The notes under the pieces were generated by a model. That model was not told where the DNA came from, did no database searches, and saw only the letters and a list, made by a program, of their open reading frames with translations. Position numbers and translations under genes: made by a program. DNA of 64,000 nt. It comes from Roseateles oligotrophus (lineage in GTDB: Bacteria > Pseudomonadota > Gammaproteobacteria > Burkholderiales > Burkholderiaceae_C). The DNA lies in contig NZ_JACHLP010000003.1 of the NCBI RefSeq assembly GCF_014204525.1, positions 124,001-188,000 of the forward strand, read 5' to 3'. Below are positions 21,255-31,890 of the stretch, piece after piece (position 1 is the first letter of the stretch; every line of letters begins with the position of its first letter).

Positions 21255-21971
21255 ATGTTCGCACCCAAGACCCTTGCCCGCCACACCGCCCCCGCCCTGC
21301 TGGCCTCCCTGGCCCTGGCGGGCAGCGCCTCGGCCGCCAGCCTCAGCGAAGGCTTTGACACCGTCACGCCCGCCGGCTGGACCGTGAAAAACAATAGCGC
21401 TCCCCTCGGCTCGATCTCCTGGTTCCAGGGCAATACCGCAGTTTTCTCGGCCCAGGCCGGTGCCGCCAATTCCTACGCCGGCGCCAACTTCAACAGCACC
21501 GGCAGCGTCGGCGATATCAGCAACTGGCTGATCACCCCCACCCTGAGCTTCAACAACGGCGACGTGGTGAGCTTCTACACCCGCACCGCCACCGGCTCGC
21601 AATGGCCCGACGCCCTGGAGCTGCGCTTCAGCAATGTCGGTGGCACGGATGTGGGCAATACCAACACCAGCGTGGGCAGCTTCACCTCCTTGCTGCTCAG
21701 TATCAATCCGGCGCTGGACGTTGGTGGATACCCGGAAAGCTGGACGAAATACAGCGCCACCATCAGCGGCCTGTCCGGTGCCACCAATGGCGCCCTGGCC
21801 CTGCGCTATCTGGTCAGCGACGGCGGCTCCGCGGGCAACAACTCCAACTACATCGGCGTGGACAGCTTTGCCATCACCGCCGCCGTGCCCGAACCCGGCA
21901 GCTACGCCCTGATGGGCCTGGGCCTGCTGGCCCTGGGCCTGCGGGCACGCCGCGGCGGCAAGGCACAGTAA
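21255..21971 (+). CDS. PEP-CTERM exported protein, choice-of-anchor J domain
   Basis: Secreted protein of 238 residues. It has a Sec signal peptide (MFAPKTLARHTAPALLASLA up to the ASA site), a choice-of-anchor J (cleaved-adhesin-type) beta-sandwich beginning LSEGFDTVTPAGWTV, and a C-terminal PEP-CTERM tail: VPEPGSYALMGLGLLALG plus a basic cluster. The tail is recognised by an exosortase (EpsH/XrtA type) not in the window. A strong aaggagagg ribosome binding site is 8 bases before the ATG. A rho-independent terminator follows. Confidence 0.9.
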   Translation: MFAPKTLARHTAPALLASLALAGSASAASLSEGFDTVTPAGWTVKNNSAPLGSISWFQGNTAVFSAQAGAANSYAGANFNSTGSVGDISNWLITPTLSFNNGDVVSFYTRTATGSQWPDALELRFSNVGGTDVGNTNTSVGSFTSLLLSINPALDVGGYPESWTKYSATISGLSGATNGALALRYLVSDGGSAGNNSNYIGVDSFAITAAVPEPGSYALMGLGLLALGLRARRGGKAQ

Positions 21972-21992
21972 GAGCCTGCGCCCTGGCACCCC

Positions 21993-22017
21993 AAACCCGG
22001 CTGCTGCCGGGTTTTTT
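21993..22017 (+). terminator. rho-independent terminator of the PEP-CTERM gene
   Basis: The stem AACCCGG / CCGGGTT with a six-base loop is followed by TTTTT. It lies 22 bases after the stop codon. Confidence 0.85.
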
Positions 22018-22118
22018 CATTGGCGCCCTAATTTCCTGAACCAGCGTGCTGAAGCTGCCAGAATCTGCAGTCTTGGGAGGCTGTCCAGCCACCGTTGCCA
22101 ATGGAAAGCAATAACGAT

Positions 22119-23102
22119 ATGAAACGCAGAACGATGCTGAATGCCGGCGGCCTGGGCCTGCTGGCCGCCACACCCCTGGCCAGCCTGGCGCAAGCCAGGG
22201 CCAAGTCGACGAACACAGCGCCGCTGGATTCCCTGCGCCTGCTGGTGCCGGCCTCGCAGGGTGGCGGCTGGGACCAGACCGCCCGTGCCATGGGCAATGC
22301 CCTGCAGGCCAGCCGGCTGGTCGACAAGGTGGAATATGAATACAAGCCCGGCAAGGGCGGTGTGCCCGGCTTGGCCTATTTCGTCGAGAAGTACGCCCGC
22401 CAGCCCAATACCCTGATGTTGGGCGGCATGGTCATGCTGGGCGCCATCGCCCTCAACCGCGCCCCCATCGACCTCAGCCAGGTCACGCCGGTGGCCCGCC
22501 TGACCTCGGACGCCCTGGTCATCCTGGTGCCCAAGGCCTCCCCGCTGCGCAACCAGGCCGAATTGAACGCGCGCATCCGCAGCGACGCCGCCACCCTCCG
22601 CTTTGGCGGCGGCAGCGCCGGCGGGGTGGACCATATGTTGATGGGCATGATGGGCCGCGCCCTGCAGGTGGACGCCAGCAAGCTGCGTTACCAGCCCTTC
22701 TCGGGCGGCGGCGAATTGGTCGCGGCCCTGCAAAAAGGCGATCTGGACATCGGCATCAGCGGCTACTCCGAGGCCATGGAGGCGATCAATAGCGGCAGCG
22801 TGCGCGCCCTGGCCATCTCCAGCCGGGCCGACACGGCCGGCCTGCGCTCCCTGCGCAATCAGGGCGTGGCCACCGACCTCAGCAATTGGCGCGCCGTCTT
22901 CGCCCCCCCGGGCCTGACGCCGGCCCAGGCCGAACGCATGACCCAGCTGGCCACGGCCTTGAACGGCAGCAGCGCCTGGGCGGCCGAACTGCAGAAGAAC
23001 CGCTGGAACAATGCCTTCATGACGGGCAAGCTGTTCAGCGAGTTCCTGGAGACCGAACAGACCACCGCCCGGGTGGTGCTGCATCTGCTCAAGCTCAGCT
23101 GA
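22119..23102 (+). CDS. Bug family tripartite tricarboxylate transporter substrate-binding protein
   Basis: Periplasmic solute-binding protein of the TctC/Bug family, 327 residues from the ATG at 22119 (MKRRTMLNAGGLGLLAATPL), which gives a clean signal peptide with a twin-Arg start. In-frame alternatives lie at 22101 and 22095. Family segments include LRLLVPASQGGGWDQTARAM, YEYKPGKGGVPGLAYF and GGGSAGGVDHMLMG. No tctA/tctB membrane genes are adjacent, which is common for the many orphan Bug proteins of Burkholderiales. The ligand is unknown. The repeat array starts 50 bases downstream. Confidence 0.88.
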   Translation: MKRRTMLNAGGLGLLAATPLASLAQARAKSTNTAPLDSLRLLVPASQGGGWDQTARAMGNALQASRLVDKVEYEYKPGKGGVPGLAYFVEKYARQPNTLMLGGMVMLGAIALNRAPIDLSQVTPVARLTSDALVILVPKASPLRNQAELNARIRSDAATLRFGGGSAGGVDHMLMGMMGRALQVDASKLRYQPFSGGGELVAALQKGDLDIGISGYSEAMEAINSGSVRALAISSRADTAGLRSLRNQGVATDLSNWRAVFAPPGLTPAQAERMTQLATALNGSSAWAAELQKNRWNNAFMTGKLFSEFLETEQTTARVVLHLLKLS

Positions 23103-23154
23103 GCGAACCTTGAAGCCGGGCGCCGCCAGGGCGCCACGGCTGCTCCATATTCGG

Positions 23155-23241
23155 GCAAGCCAGCGCAGGACCGATGAACAGGGGCTTCTCGGCCCCTCTC
23201 CAAGCGCCATCCCCAAACTTGCCCACAGGCTCTGTGGACAG
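23155..23241. repeat. 87-bp palindrome-bearing repeat, unit 1
   Basis: First of five units in a gene-free region (23103-24584). It begins gcaagccag, contains gatgaacaggggctt, and ends CCCACAGgctCTGTGGaca. It also has a perfect AGGGGC/GCCCCT stem. Similarity extends 14 bases upstream (catattcgg) and, more weakly, about 70 bases downstream. Confidence 0.85.
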
Positions 23242-23403
23242 TGCCCAACACGGCCGCGCGATCAGCGCCCCGATGCGGGCGGCAATCGCCCGAAACTGGG
23301 CGATCAGCAATCCAATCTGCCCTGTTTTTCAGCAGGCCAGAGCCCACAGCTGCGGCCCAGGCAGGTACTCTTGCTGCGCAGCGGCGCTTTGCCTTGATTT
23401 GCA

Positions 23404-23490
23404 GCAAGCCAGGGAATCCGCGATGGATAGAGGCCTTGGCCACATGCTCCCGCAGACATCCCCAGGCTTGCCCACAGACACTGTGGACAT
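23404..23490. repeat. 87-bp palindrome-bearing repeat, unit 2
   Basis: Same length and ends as unit 1, with a CCCACAGacaCTGTGG palindrome. The middle stem here is GGCC-tt-GGCC, a different sequence but the same pairing as in unit 1. Confidence 0.85.
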
Positions 23491-23616
23491 TCAGCCAAAC
23501 CACCGAGCGCGCAATGCGCCCAACACGGGGCGAAATTCGCACAACAGGCGATGGCGAGCAAATCGCTCGCAGCAATGCAGCTGCCGAGTTTTTACGCAAA
23601 TCCAAGCCGGGCCTTT

Positions 23617-23625
23617 TTGTCCACA
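23617..23625 (+). other. DnaA-box-like site TTGTCCACA
   Basis: One mismatch to TTATCCACA, in the spacer between units 2 and 3. Similar one-mismatch sites are TCATCCACA at 23851-23859 and TTACCCACA at 23743-23751 inside unit 3. Binding by DnaA is not shown. Confidence 0.25.
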
Positions 23626-23678
23626 GCCCCAGTCCGAAAGGAATCGACTCCCGGGCGGTCCCCCTGCCCCATCTTCGA

Positions 23679-23765
23679 GCAAGCCAGGGAAATCGCGATG
23701 GACAGAGGCATCGCCCACGCACTCCAAGGCCCATCCCCAAACTTACCCACAGCGACTGTGGACAT
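23679..23765. repeat. 87-bp palindrome-bearing repeat, unit 3
   Basis: Contains CCCACAGcgaCTGTGG. Its left palindrome arm reads TTACCCACA, the closest of the five to a DnaA box. The middle stem is shortened to GGC-atc-GCC. Confidence 0.85.
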
Positions 23766-23987
23766 AAAGACCCAAAAATCGCGCGGCCTGCGCACCATCA
23801 CGGGCGACAGCCGCCCAAAGCCGGGCGTATTGCGCGCAAAGCGGCAGATGTCATCCACAACAGGGCCGCTGGGCAGCCCAGACGCCGACCGAAGCTGCCG
23901 CAAAATAAAGCAGCGATCTGCCGCGCCGAGAACCCGGCCTGGCGAGCCCCGGTTTTCGCGCCCCCAAGCCGCCTGCCCGCATTTGAT

Positions 23988-24074
23988 GCAGGCCAGGGAA
24001 TCGTCGATGAACAGGGGCTTCTGAGCGATTCCCCCACTCGCGTCCCCAAGCTTGCCCACAGCCTCTGTGGACAG
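23988..24074. repeat. 87-bp palindrome-bearing repeat, unit 4
   Basis: Contains gatgaacaggggctt as in unit 1 and CCCACAGcctCTGTGG. The GGGG run can pair with a CCCCC run 18 bases further on. Confidence 0.85.
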
Positions 24075-24310
24075 GCGCCGCAGGATGAGAGGACGATTTC
24101 AATTGAAATCGACGCTTTTGCGCGCACTGCGCACCGACTCGAACGCCGCCCGCAAATCCCGCCGCCAGGCCGCCGTTCAAGCCACCCATCCGCAGGGGAA
24201 TTGCCGCTGAATCGCCCCGTTCTTGCCACAGGCCAGCGCTGCCGCGCCGCGCATTCGCGTCCGAAATTGACGCTTTTCGGCCCCGGCCGAGGCGGCTGCC
24301 GCATATTCGG

Positions 24311-24397
24311 GCAAGGTCTTGACGAGCCCATGAACAGGGGCTTGGGCGCGATTCCATCGCAACACTCCCCAAGCTTGCCCACAGGCGCTGTGGGCAA
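24311..24397. repeat. 87-bp palindrome-bearing repeat, unit 5
   Basis: Most diverged at its left end, but shares the upstream catattcgg with unit 1. It has the longest palindrome, TTGCCCACAGgcgCTGTGGGCAA (10-bp perfect arms). Confidence 0.8.
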
Positions 24398-24584
24398 CGC
24401 CGACCTAGATACGCGCGCCTGCCGCCCCGCCCGGGGCGCGTGCCGCACAAGGTGAATGGTGGGCAAGTGCGACCCGCCGTCAGGAGCCCCCCCATCGCCT
24501 CCCTATACTGGGCCGCCCCGTCCAAGCCGACTGGGCAGACCCCGAGCTTTCAAGCCAAACGATCCCTATCCGCGGAGTCCATTG

Positions 24585-27386
<2,802 letters not shown>

Positions 27387-27441
27387 GAAGCAAGAAAGAA
27401 GGCGCGGGGGCGGGCCGCGGCCCGCCCCGCAAGGCTGCACG

Positions 27442-27882
27442 ATGAAACACCTGGCCCTGTTACTGATCCGCGCCTACCAGCGCTGGCTGTCACCGCACAA
27501 AGGCTTTGGCTGCGCCTACCGCCTGCACTGCGGCCGAGCCAGCTGCTCGGCCCTGGGCTACCGGGTGATACGCCGCCACGGCTGCTGGTCGGGCCTGGCC
27601 CTGCTGCGCCAACGCCTGCGGCTGTGTGGCGTGGCACATCGCCGTTATGGCAGCGTGGCTTCAGCTCGCCTGAGCCATGCCGGGCAGCGCGGGCTGTGCG
27701 ATCCGGGCTGCGATCTGCCCTGCGATCTTCCGGGCGGACATAGCTCCTGCGGTGTCTGCGATGCCTTCAGTTGCTTCGACTGCTGCGATTGGCCCAGCCG
27801 CAAAAAGTATCGAAGCCAAAGCCCGCGCGAGCGCTGGGCGGAACGGCGCCGGCACTTGCCGCCGAAGCGCCCCTTGCCCTAA
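27442..27882 (+). CDS. yidD: YidD-like membrane protein insertion efficiency factor with Cys-rich tail
   Basis: Protein of 146 residues. The first 60 match YidD (LLIRAYQRWLSPHKGFGC, then a Cys-containing segment and IRRHGCWSG), a small membrane-associated protein that helps YidC insert proteins. The family's CRFYPTCS motif is diverged to CAYRLHCGRASCS. An extra C-terminal region (about 80-146) is rich in Cys (12 or more, with CCDW and CxxC pairs) and ends basic. It is not next to rnpA/yidC, so this is a second or stand-alone YidD. Its last codons lie in the 25-bp repeat at 27876. Confidence 0.72.
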   Translation: MKHLALLLIRAYQRWLSPHKGFGCAYRLHCGRASCSALGYRVIRRHGCWSGLALLRQRLRLCGVAHRRYGSVASARLSHAGQRGLCDPGCDLPCDLPGGHSSCGVCDAFSCFDCCDWPSRKKYRSQSPRERWAERRRHLPPKRPLP

Positions 27883-27900
27883 CTCCAGATCCGATAGGCC
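27876..27900. repeat. 25-bp direct repeat, left copy, flanking a small gene cassette
   Basis: Identical over 25 bases to 28299-28323. It carries the stop codon of the yidD-like gene, and in the other orientation the last codons (YRIWS-stop) of the AraC-type gene. Confidence 0.85.
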
Positions 27901-27949
27901 ACTCCAAGGGACAGACTTTGGACAAGGCCTATCAACTACCCGATGAATC

Positions 27950-28291
27950 ATGGCCGATCGCCCTGACTTGCTCGACTATGTGCTGTTCTTCGAAACGGAG
28001 CCTGAGTGGGTCCACTCCGAAGGCTGGTACTACGGCGCCAGATTCAGCACCCAGCGGGGCATGGACAGAATCATTGCCACCATCGCGCCGGATGAGGCGG
28101 AGTTCTCGTTCGAATGGTGGCAGGGGGAGCTGTTGCGAGTGCGCCTGAGCTCGGTGATGGCAAGCGGCTGGGAAATCGAATCAAGCGCTGCCAAGGAGCT
28201 GTTGCGTGTGTCCTTCAACGATGAACGAGTCAAGTTCTGCGAACTGCAACTCAAACCCCATGTCCGGGTCGAATGGGGAATGAGCTGGTGA
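27950..28291 (+). CDS. small acidic protein of unknown function in a repeat-flanked cassette
   Basis: Protein of 113 residues that I do not recognise. It is rich in Glu, Asp, Trp and Phe, has no signal peptide or membrane segment, and is predicted to be a small alpha/beta soluble protein. It is the only gene between the two 25-bp direct repeats. Its size, acidity and cassette-like setting resemble orphan immunity proteins of polymorphic toxin systems, but this is only a resemblance. No toxin is adjacent. Confidence 0.65.
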   Translation: MADRPDLLDYVLFFETEPEWVHSEGWYYGARFSTQRGMDRIIATIAPDEAEFSFEWWQGELLRVRLSSVMASGWEIESSAAKELLRVSFNDERVKFCELQLKPHVRVEWGMSW

Positions 28292-28298
28292 AAGCCCC

Positions 28299-28323
28299 GC
28301 CCTAACTCCAGATCCGATAGGCC
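28299..28323. repeat. 25-bp direct repeat, right copy
   Basis: Identical to 27876-27900. It forms the true 3' end of the AraC-type gene, so this is probably the original site and the other copy was made when the 423-bp segment was inserted. Confidence 0.85.
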
Positions 28324-29231
28324 CAGAACGCCTCCTGCGTTTCGATGCGCTGGCGCAAGGCCTCGGGGCTGAAGCCGGTGACGCGGCGGGTCTCGCGGCA
28401 GAGATGGGCCTGGTCGGCATAGCCGGAGGCATAGGCCAGATCGGTCCACACCACCTGGCCGCGCTCCAGCGCCTCGCGGACGCGGAAAAAGCTCTGCTCC
28501 GCGCGGCTCAGCGATTGCAGCTGGCGCATCGATTGCCCGCTCCACTGCTTGATGCGGCGCTCCACCTGGCGCAGGCTGCGCCCCTTGCCCGCGGCGATGG
28601 CGCGCACGGCCAGGGCCTCCATCCAGTCGCGGTAACGCGGTAGCTCATGGCCACCCTCGAGGCGGGCGCGCTGCCAGCGCGGCTGCAAAAAGTCCTCGAA
28701 GATTCGCACCCGTGCCGCATCATCGGCGGCCGTCTGCACGGCCGCGGCCATGGCCTGCCAATCGGCGTCCAGGTGCTCGCTCAGCAACAGCACCGAGTCC
28801 TGGCATTGCTGCAGGTCCAGGCCGGTCAGCAGCTTGAAGGCATCGGGCATCAGCACCGCGACAAAGCTATGGCCAGGGCCAAAGGTCCGGAACTTGGCGG
28901 GCCGGCTGTGCGGGCCGGCCAGAAAGGGCTGCTCGGGCAGGAAGCGCAGGCCGCGCTCCTGTTCGGCCTCTTCCTCGCCCGGCGCGCACAAGACCTCGGC
29001 GCACTGGCCCTGCAGAAACCAGCTGATGGTGCAGACCGGCGAGACCGGGAACCAGGTGCTGCGCTGTGCCGGGCTCAGCCCGGGCGCGGCGCGCAGATCA
29101 CGCACCATAAAGCCGCGCAAGCAAGCGCCCAGGCTCAGGCGCGGCGGGATCAGGCGGGCCAGCGTCAGCGGGTGGATGCAGGGATCCCCCAGATCCACCG
29201 GGCCGACAGGGCGTTCGATTTCGGCATGCAT
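28302..29231 (-). CDS. AraC family transcriptional regulator
   Basis: Regulator of 309 residues from the ATG at 29231 (MHAEIERPVGPVDL). The N-terminal part is a sensor domain with HTH-type AraC architecture. The C-terminal double helix-turn-helix (about residues 205-305) has RSLRQVERRIKQWSGQSMR as the first and DLAYASGYADQAHLCRETRR-VTGFSPEAL as the second recognition region, the usual AraC signature. It is divergent from the P450 gene, with a short intergenic gap, and is the likely regulator of it. The extension to 29846 overlaps P450 coding sequence and is rejected. Confidence 0.9.
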   Translation of the reverse strand: MHAEIERPVGPVDLGDPCIHPLTLARLIPPRLSLGACLRGFMVRDLRAAPGLSPAQRSTWFPVSPVCTISWFLQGQCAEVLCAPGEEEAEQERGLRFLPEQPFLAGPHSRPAKFRTFGPGHSFVAVLMPDAFKLLTGLDLQQCQDSVLLLSEHLDADWQAMAAAVQTAADDAARVRIFEDFLQPRWQRARLEGGHELPRYRDWMEALAVRAIAAGKGRSLRQVERRIKQWSGQSMRQLQSLSRAEQSFFRVREALERGQVVWTDLAYASGYADQAHLCRETRRVTGFSPEALRQRIETQEAFWAYRIWS

Positions 29232-29321
29232 GATGACGCCAGTGTAGAAGCATGGCTTGGCCGCGCGGCCATGTCGTTTTCGTTCAAGACAGGCGCCGCC
29301 CTGGCGGCCAGGATGGCTGGC

Positions 29322-30710
29322 ATGAACTCGCTCAGCAAAACCAAGACACAGCCCGCCAGGCAAGACCTGCCCCCCGGCCCACCCTGCCGCTTCTTCGGCC
29401 TGCCCGAGCTGCGCGCCATGGGGCCGGACTATCTGGGCTTTCTGCAAGCGCAGCAGCGCCAGCATGGTGATGTGGTCTATATGCGGCTGGCGCAGTACCG
29501 CGACTACAGCTTCTTCCACCCCGAGCAGGTGCGTGAGCTGCTGGTGGCCGCGCACGAAGGCCTGATCCGCTGGGAGCGCGGCATCGAGTGCATGGCCTCG
29601 GCCCATGGCCATAGCGTCTTGATCGCCGAGGGCGAGGCCTGGGCCCGCAAGCGCCGCATGCTGCAGCCGGGTTTTGCCCCCAAGCGGGTCGCGGCCTTCG
29701 CCACACTGATGGTGCAGGCCGGCGAAGAGGCCTTGGCGGCCTGGCCCCAGCAGGCCCAAGCCGATATGCCTTTTGAACACGCCATGACTCAGCTGACCAT
29801 GGACGTTATCTTGCGCACCCTGTTCAGCAGCCATGCGGGGCCGCAAGCCCGCGCGGCCGAGCAGGCCTTGCGCACGCTCAGCGTGATCGCCTATCGCGAG
29901 ATGTTCTGGCCCGCCAGCGCGCCGCTATGGGCCCCGTGGAAAGCGCCCAAGCGCCGCGCCTTGAAGGTCTTGAACCAGTTGATCGAAGGCCAGATTGCGG
30001 CGCGCCGCGCCCATATCGCCGCCGGCGGCGCAGACAAGCCCGACCTGCTCGATATGCTGCTCAAGCTGCAGGACGAAAACGGCCAGCCCCTGAGCGATAG
30101 CGAGCTGCGCGACGAATGCATGACCACCTTTCTGGCCGGCCACGAAACCAGCGCCGGCGCCCTGACCTGGTGGGGTTGGTGCATGGCCACCCACCCTGAG
30201 GCCGCCGCGCAGGCAGCGGCCGAAGTCGACGCCCAGTTGGGCGGCCGCAAGCCCGGCGTCGAAGACATCGCTCAACTGCCCTTTCTGGGCCAGACCATCA
30301 AGGAGGCCTTGCGTCTCTACCCGCCCGCACCGGCCTTGCTGACCCGCAAGAGCACGAAAGCGATGGACATCGCGGGTTGGCACTTGCCTGCGGGCAGCAT
30401 GCTGCGCATCACGCCCTATCTGATGCACCGCGATGCGCGCTGGTTCCCCGCGCCCGAGGCCTTCAGGCCCGAACGCTTCGGCCCCGCGGCGGCCGAGATC
30501 CCGCGGGGTGCCTATCTGCCCTTCGGCGCCGGGCCGCGGGTCTGCCTGGGCCAGCATTTCGCGCTGACCGAGATCACGCTGATCGCCGCGCTGCTGCTGC
30601 AGCGCTATCGGCTAGTGCCCGTGCCCGGCAGCGAGCCACCCCGGCCCACGCTCAATATCACGTTGCGGCCGCATCAGCCGCTGCGGCTGCGGCTGATCAA
30701 ACGCGCCTGA
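29322..30710 (+). CDS. cytochrome P450
   Basis: Heme-thiolate monooxygenase of 462 residues from the ATG at 29322; starts at 29313 and 29271 are also in frame. The heme-binding loop is FGAGPRVCLG with the ligand Cys at about 408. The K-helix ExxR is in IKEALRLYPPAP, and the I-helix oxygen-binding motif is AGHETSAGALTWW. The PPGPP-type entry (LPPGPPCRFFG) lacks an N-terminal membrane anchor, so it is soluble. No redox partner genes are nearby. The sequence style is closest to bacterial fatty-acid/terpene-type P450s; the substrate is unknown. Confidence 0.93.
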   Translation: MNSLSKTKTQPARQDLPPGPPCRFFGLPELRAMGPDYLGFLQAQQRQHGDVVYMRLAQYRDYSFFHPEQVRELLVAAHEGLIRWERGIECMASAHGHSVLIAEGEAWARKRRMLQPGFAPKRVAAFATLMVQAGEEALAAWPQQAQADMPFEHAMTQLTMDVILRTLFSSHAGPQARAAEQALRTLSVIAYREMFWPASAPLWAPWKAPKRRALKVLNQLIEGQIAARRAHIAAGGADKPDLLDMLLKLQDENGQPLSDSELRDECMTTFLAGHETSAGALTWWGWCMATHPEAAAQAAAEVDAQLGGRKPGVEDIAQLPFLGQTIKEALRLYPPAPALLTRKSTKAMDIAGWHLPAGSMLRITPYLMHRDARWFPAPEAFRPERFGPAAAEIPRGAYLPFGAGPRVCLGQHFALTEITLIAALLLQRYRLVPVPGSEPPRPTLNITLRPHQPLRLRLIKRA

Positions 30711-31884
30711 TCTTGTAGCGCCAGGCCAGGGCCAGCAAGGCCAGCAGGCAAAAGCCGGCGCCGGCGTAAAAGCTGCTGGCGGCGCCAAAAGCGTCCCACA
30801 GCCAACCCGCCGCAGCGCTGGCCAGTAACAGCGCCAGGCCACAGACCAGATTGAAGAAGCCGTAGGCCGTGCCGCGCAGATCGGCCGGGGCGGTGTCGGC
30901 CACCAGGGTCGCCAGCAGGCCCTGGGTCATGCCCAGATGCAGACCCCACAGGCCCACGCCCAACAGCAGCGAAGCCCAGTGCTGGCTGGCGGCCAGCACC
31001 AGATCGGCCAGCGCCAGGACCAGCAGCCCCAGGGCCAGCAGGGCCGGCTTGCTGATGCGATCCGAGAGCTTGCCAAAAGGGTAGGCCGAGGCCGCGTACA
31101 CCGCATTCATGGCCACCATCACCAAGGGCACCCAGGCCAGGCCCACGCCGACCTGCTGGGCCTTGAGCACCAGAAAGGCTTCGCTGAAGCGGGCCAGGGT
31201 GAACAGGGCCGCGATCAGCACCACCGCCCAGAACGCGGGGCTCAGGCGGCGCAGGTTTTCGCGCCGAATGGGATTGACGCGCGCCGGCTTCCCGGTGGCA
31301 TCCGGCTCTCTCACACCCAGGGCCAGCAGGGCGACGGACAGCAGGCCAGGGATCAGCGCCACCCAGAACACGGCACGAAAATCATTCGCCCACAGCAGCA
31401 TCAGGCCCACGGCGATCAAAGGCCCCAGAAAAGCGCCCACGGTGTCCAGCGATTGGCGCAGGCCGAAGGCCGCGCCGCGCAGCTCGGCCGGCGCCAGGTC
31501 GGCCACCAGGGCATCGCGAGGCGCGCCGCGTACACCCTTGCCCACCCGGTCGATCAGGCGGGCCGACACCAAAAGGCCCAGGCCGCCGGAAACGGCGAAC
31601 AAGGGCTTGCTGAGCGCTCCCAGGCCATAACCCAGCAAGGCCAGGCCTTTGCGGCGGCCCAGATAGTCGCTCAGGGCACCGGAGAACACCTTGACGATCA
31701 GGGCCGTGGCCTCGGCCAGGCCCTCGATCAGGCCCACGGTCAGGGCGCTGGCCCCCAGGCTGCCCACCATGAACAGGGGCAGCAGGCTGTGGATCATCTC
31801 GGACGAGATGTCCATCAAGAGGCTGACAAAGCCCAGCGCCCAGACCCCGCCGGGGATCTTGCGCAGGGTGGTGAAGCGGCTCAC
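30697..31884 (-). CDS. major facilitator superfamily transporter
   Basis: Twelve-helix transporter of 395 residues. The loop 2-3 motif GALSDYLGRRKGLAL and the repeat in the second half (GKLSDRISKPALLALGL) are typical MFS signatures. It ends by overlapping the P450 end by 14 bases in convergent orientation. It follows fghA after six bases on the same strand, so it is the last gene of the gshB-frmA-fghA unit. The substrate is unknown; the context suggests a small-molecule or formaldehyde-stress role, but this is speculative. Confidence 0.9.
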   Translation of the reverse strand: MSRFTTLRKIPGGVWALGFVSLLMDISSEMIHSLLPLFMVGSLGASALTVGLIEGLAEATALIVKVFSGALSDYLGRRKGLALLGYGLGALSKPLFAVSGGLGLLVSARLIDRVGKGVRGAPRDALVADLAPAELRGAAFGLRQSLDTVGAFLGPLIAVGLMLLWANDFRAVFWVALIPGLLSVALLALGVREPDATGKPARVNPIRRENLRRLSPAFWAVVLIAALFTLARFSEAFLVLKAQQVGVGLAWVPLVMVAMNAVYAASAYPFGKLSDRISKPALLALGLLVLALADLVLAASQHWASLLLGVGLWGLHLGMTQGLLATLVADTAPADLRGTAYGFFNLVCGLALLLASAAAGWLWDAFGAASSFYAGAGFCLLALLALAWRYKIRRV

Positions 31885-31890
31885 GTGAAC

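Noticed and set aside
23155-24397. Repeat array read as a CRISPR array
   Set aside because: Units are 87 bp with spacers of 162-236 bp of unequal length, the repeats are imperfect and no cas genes are near.
23241-24455. Long open frames of up to 404 residues across the repeat array on both strands
   Set aside because: Several frames are open at once, as expected in GC-rich DNA. Unit spacings are not multiples of three and the best-conserved part is a palindrome, not a protein pattern.
23103-24584. Palindromic DnaA-box-like array read as the replication origin
   Set aside because: No AT-rich unwinding region, dnaA, dnaN, rpmH or gidA is close, the boxes mostly have two mismatches and the DNA is GC-rich throughout.
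29232-29846. Extended AraC frame starting at 29846
   Set aside because: It overlaps cytochrome P450 coding sequence on the other strand; the start at 29231 gives a normal AraC length.
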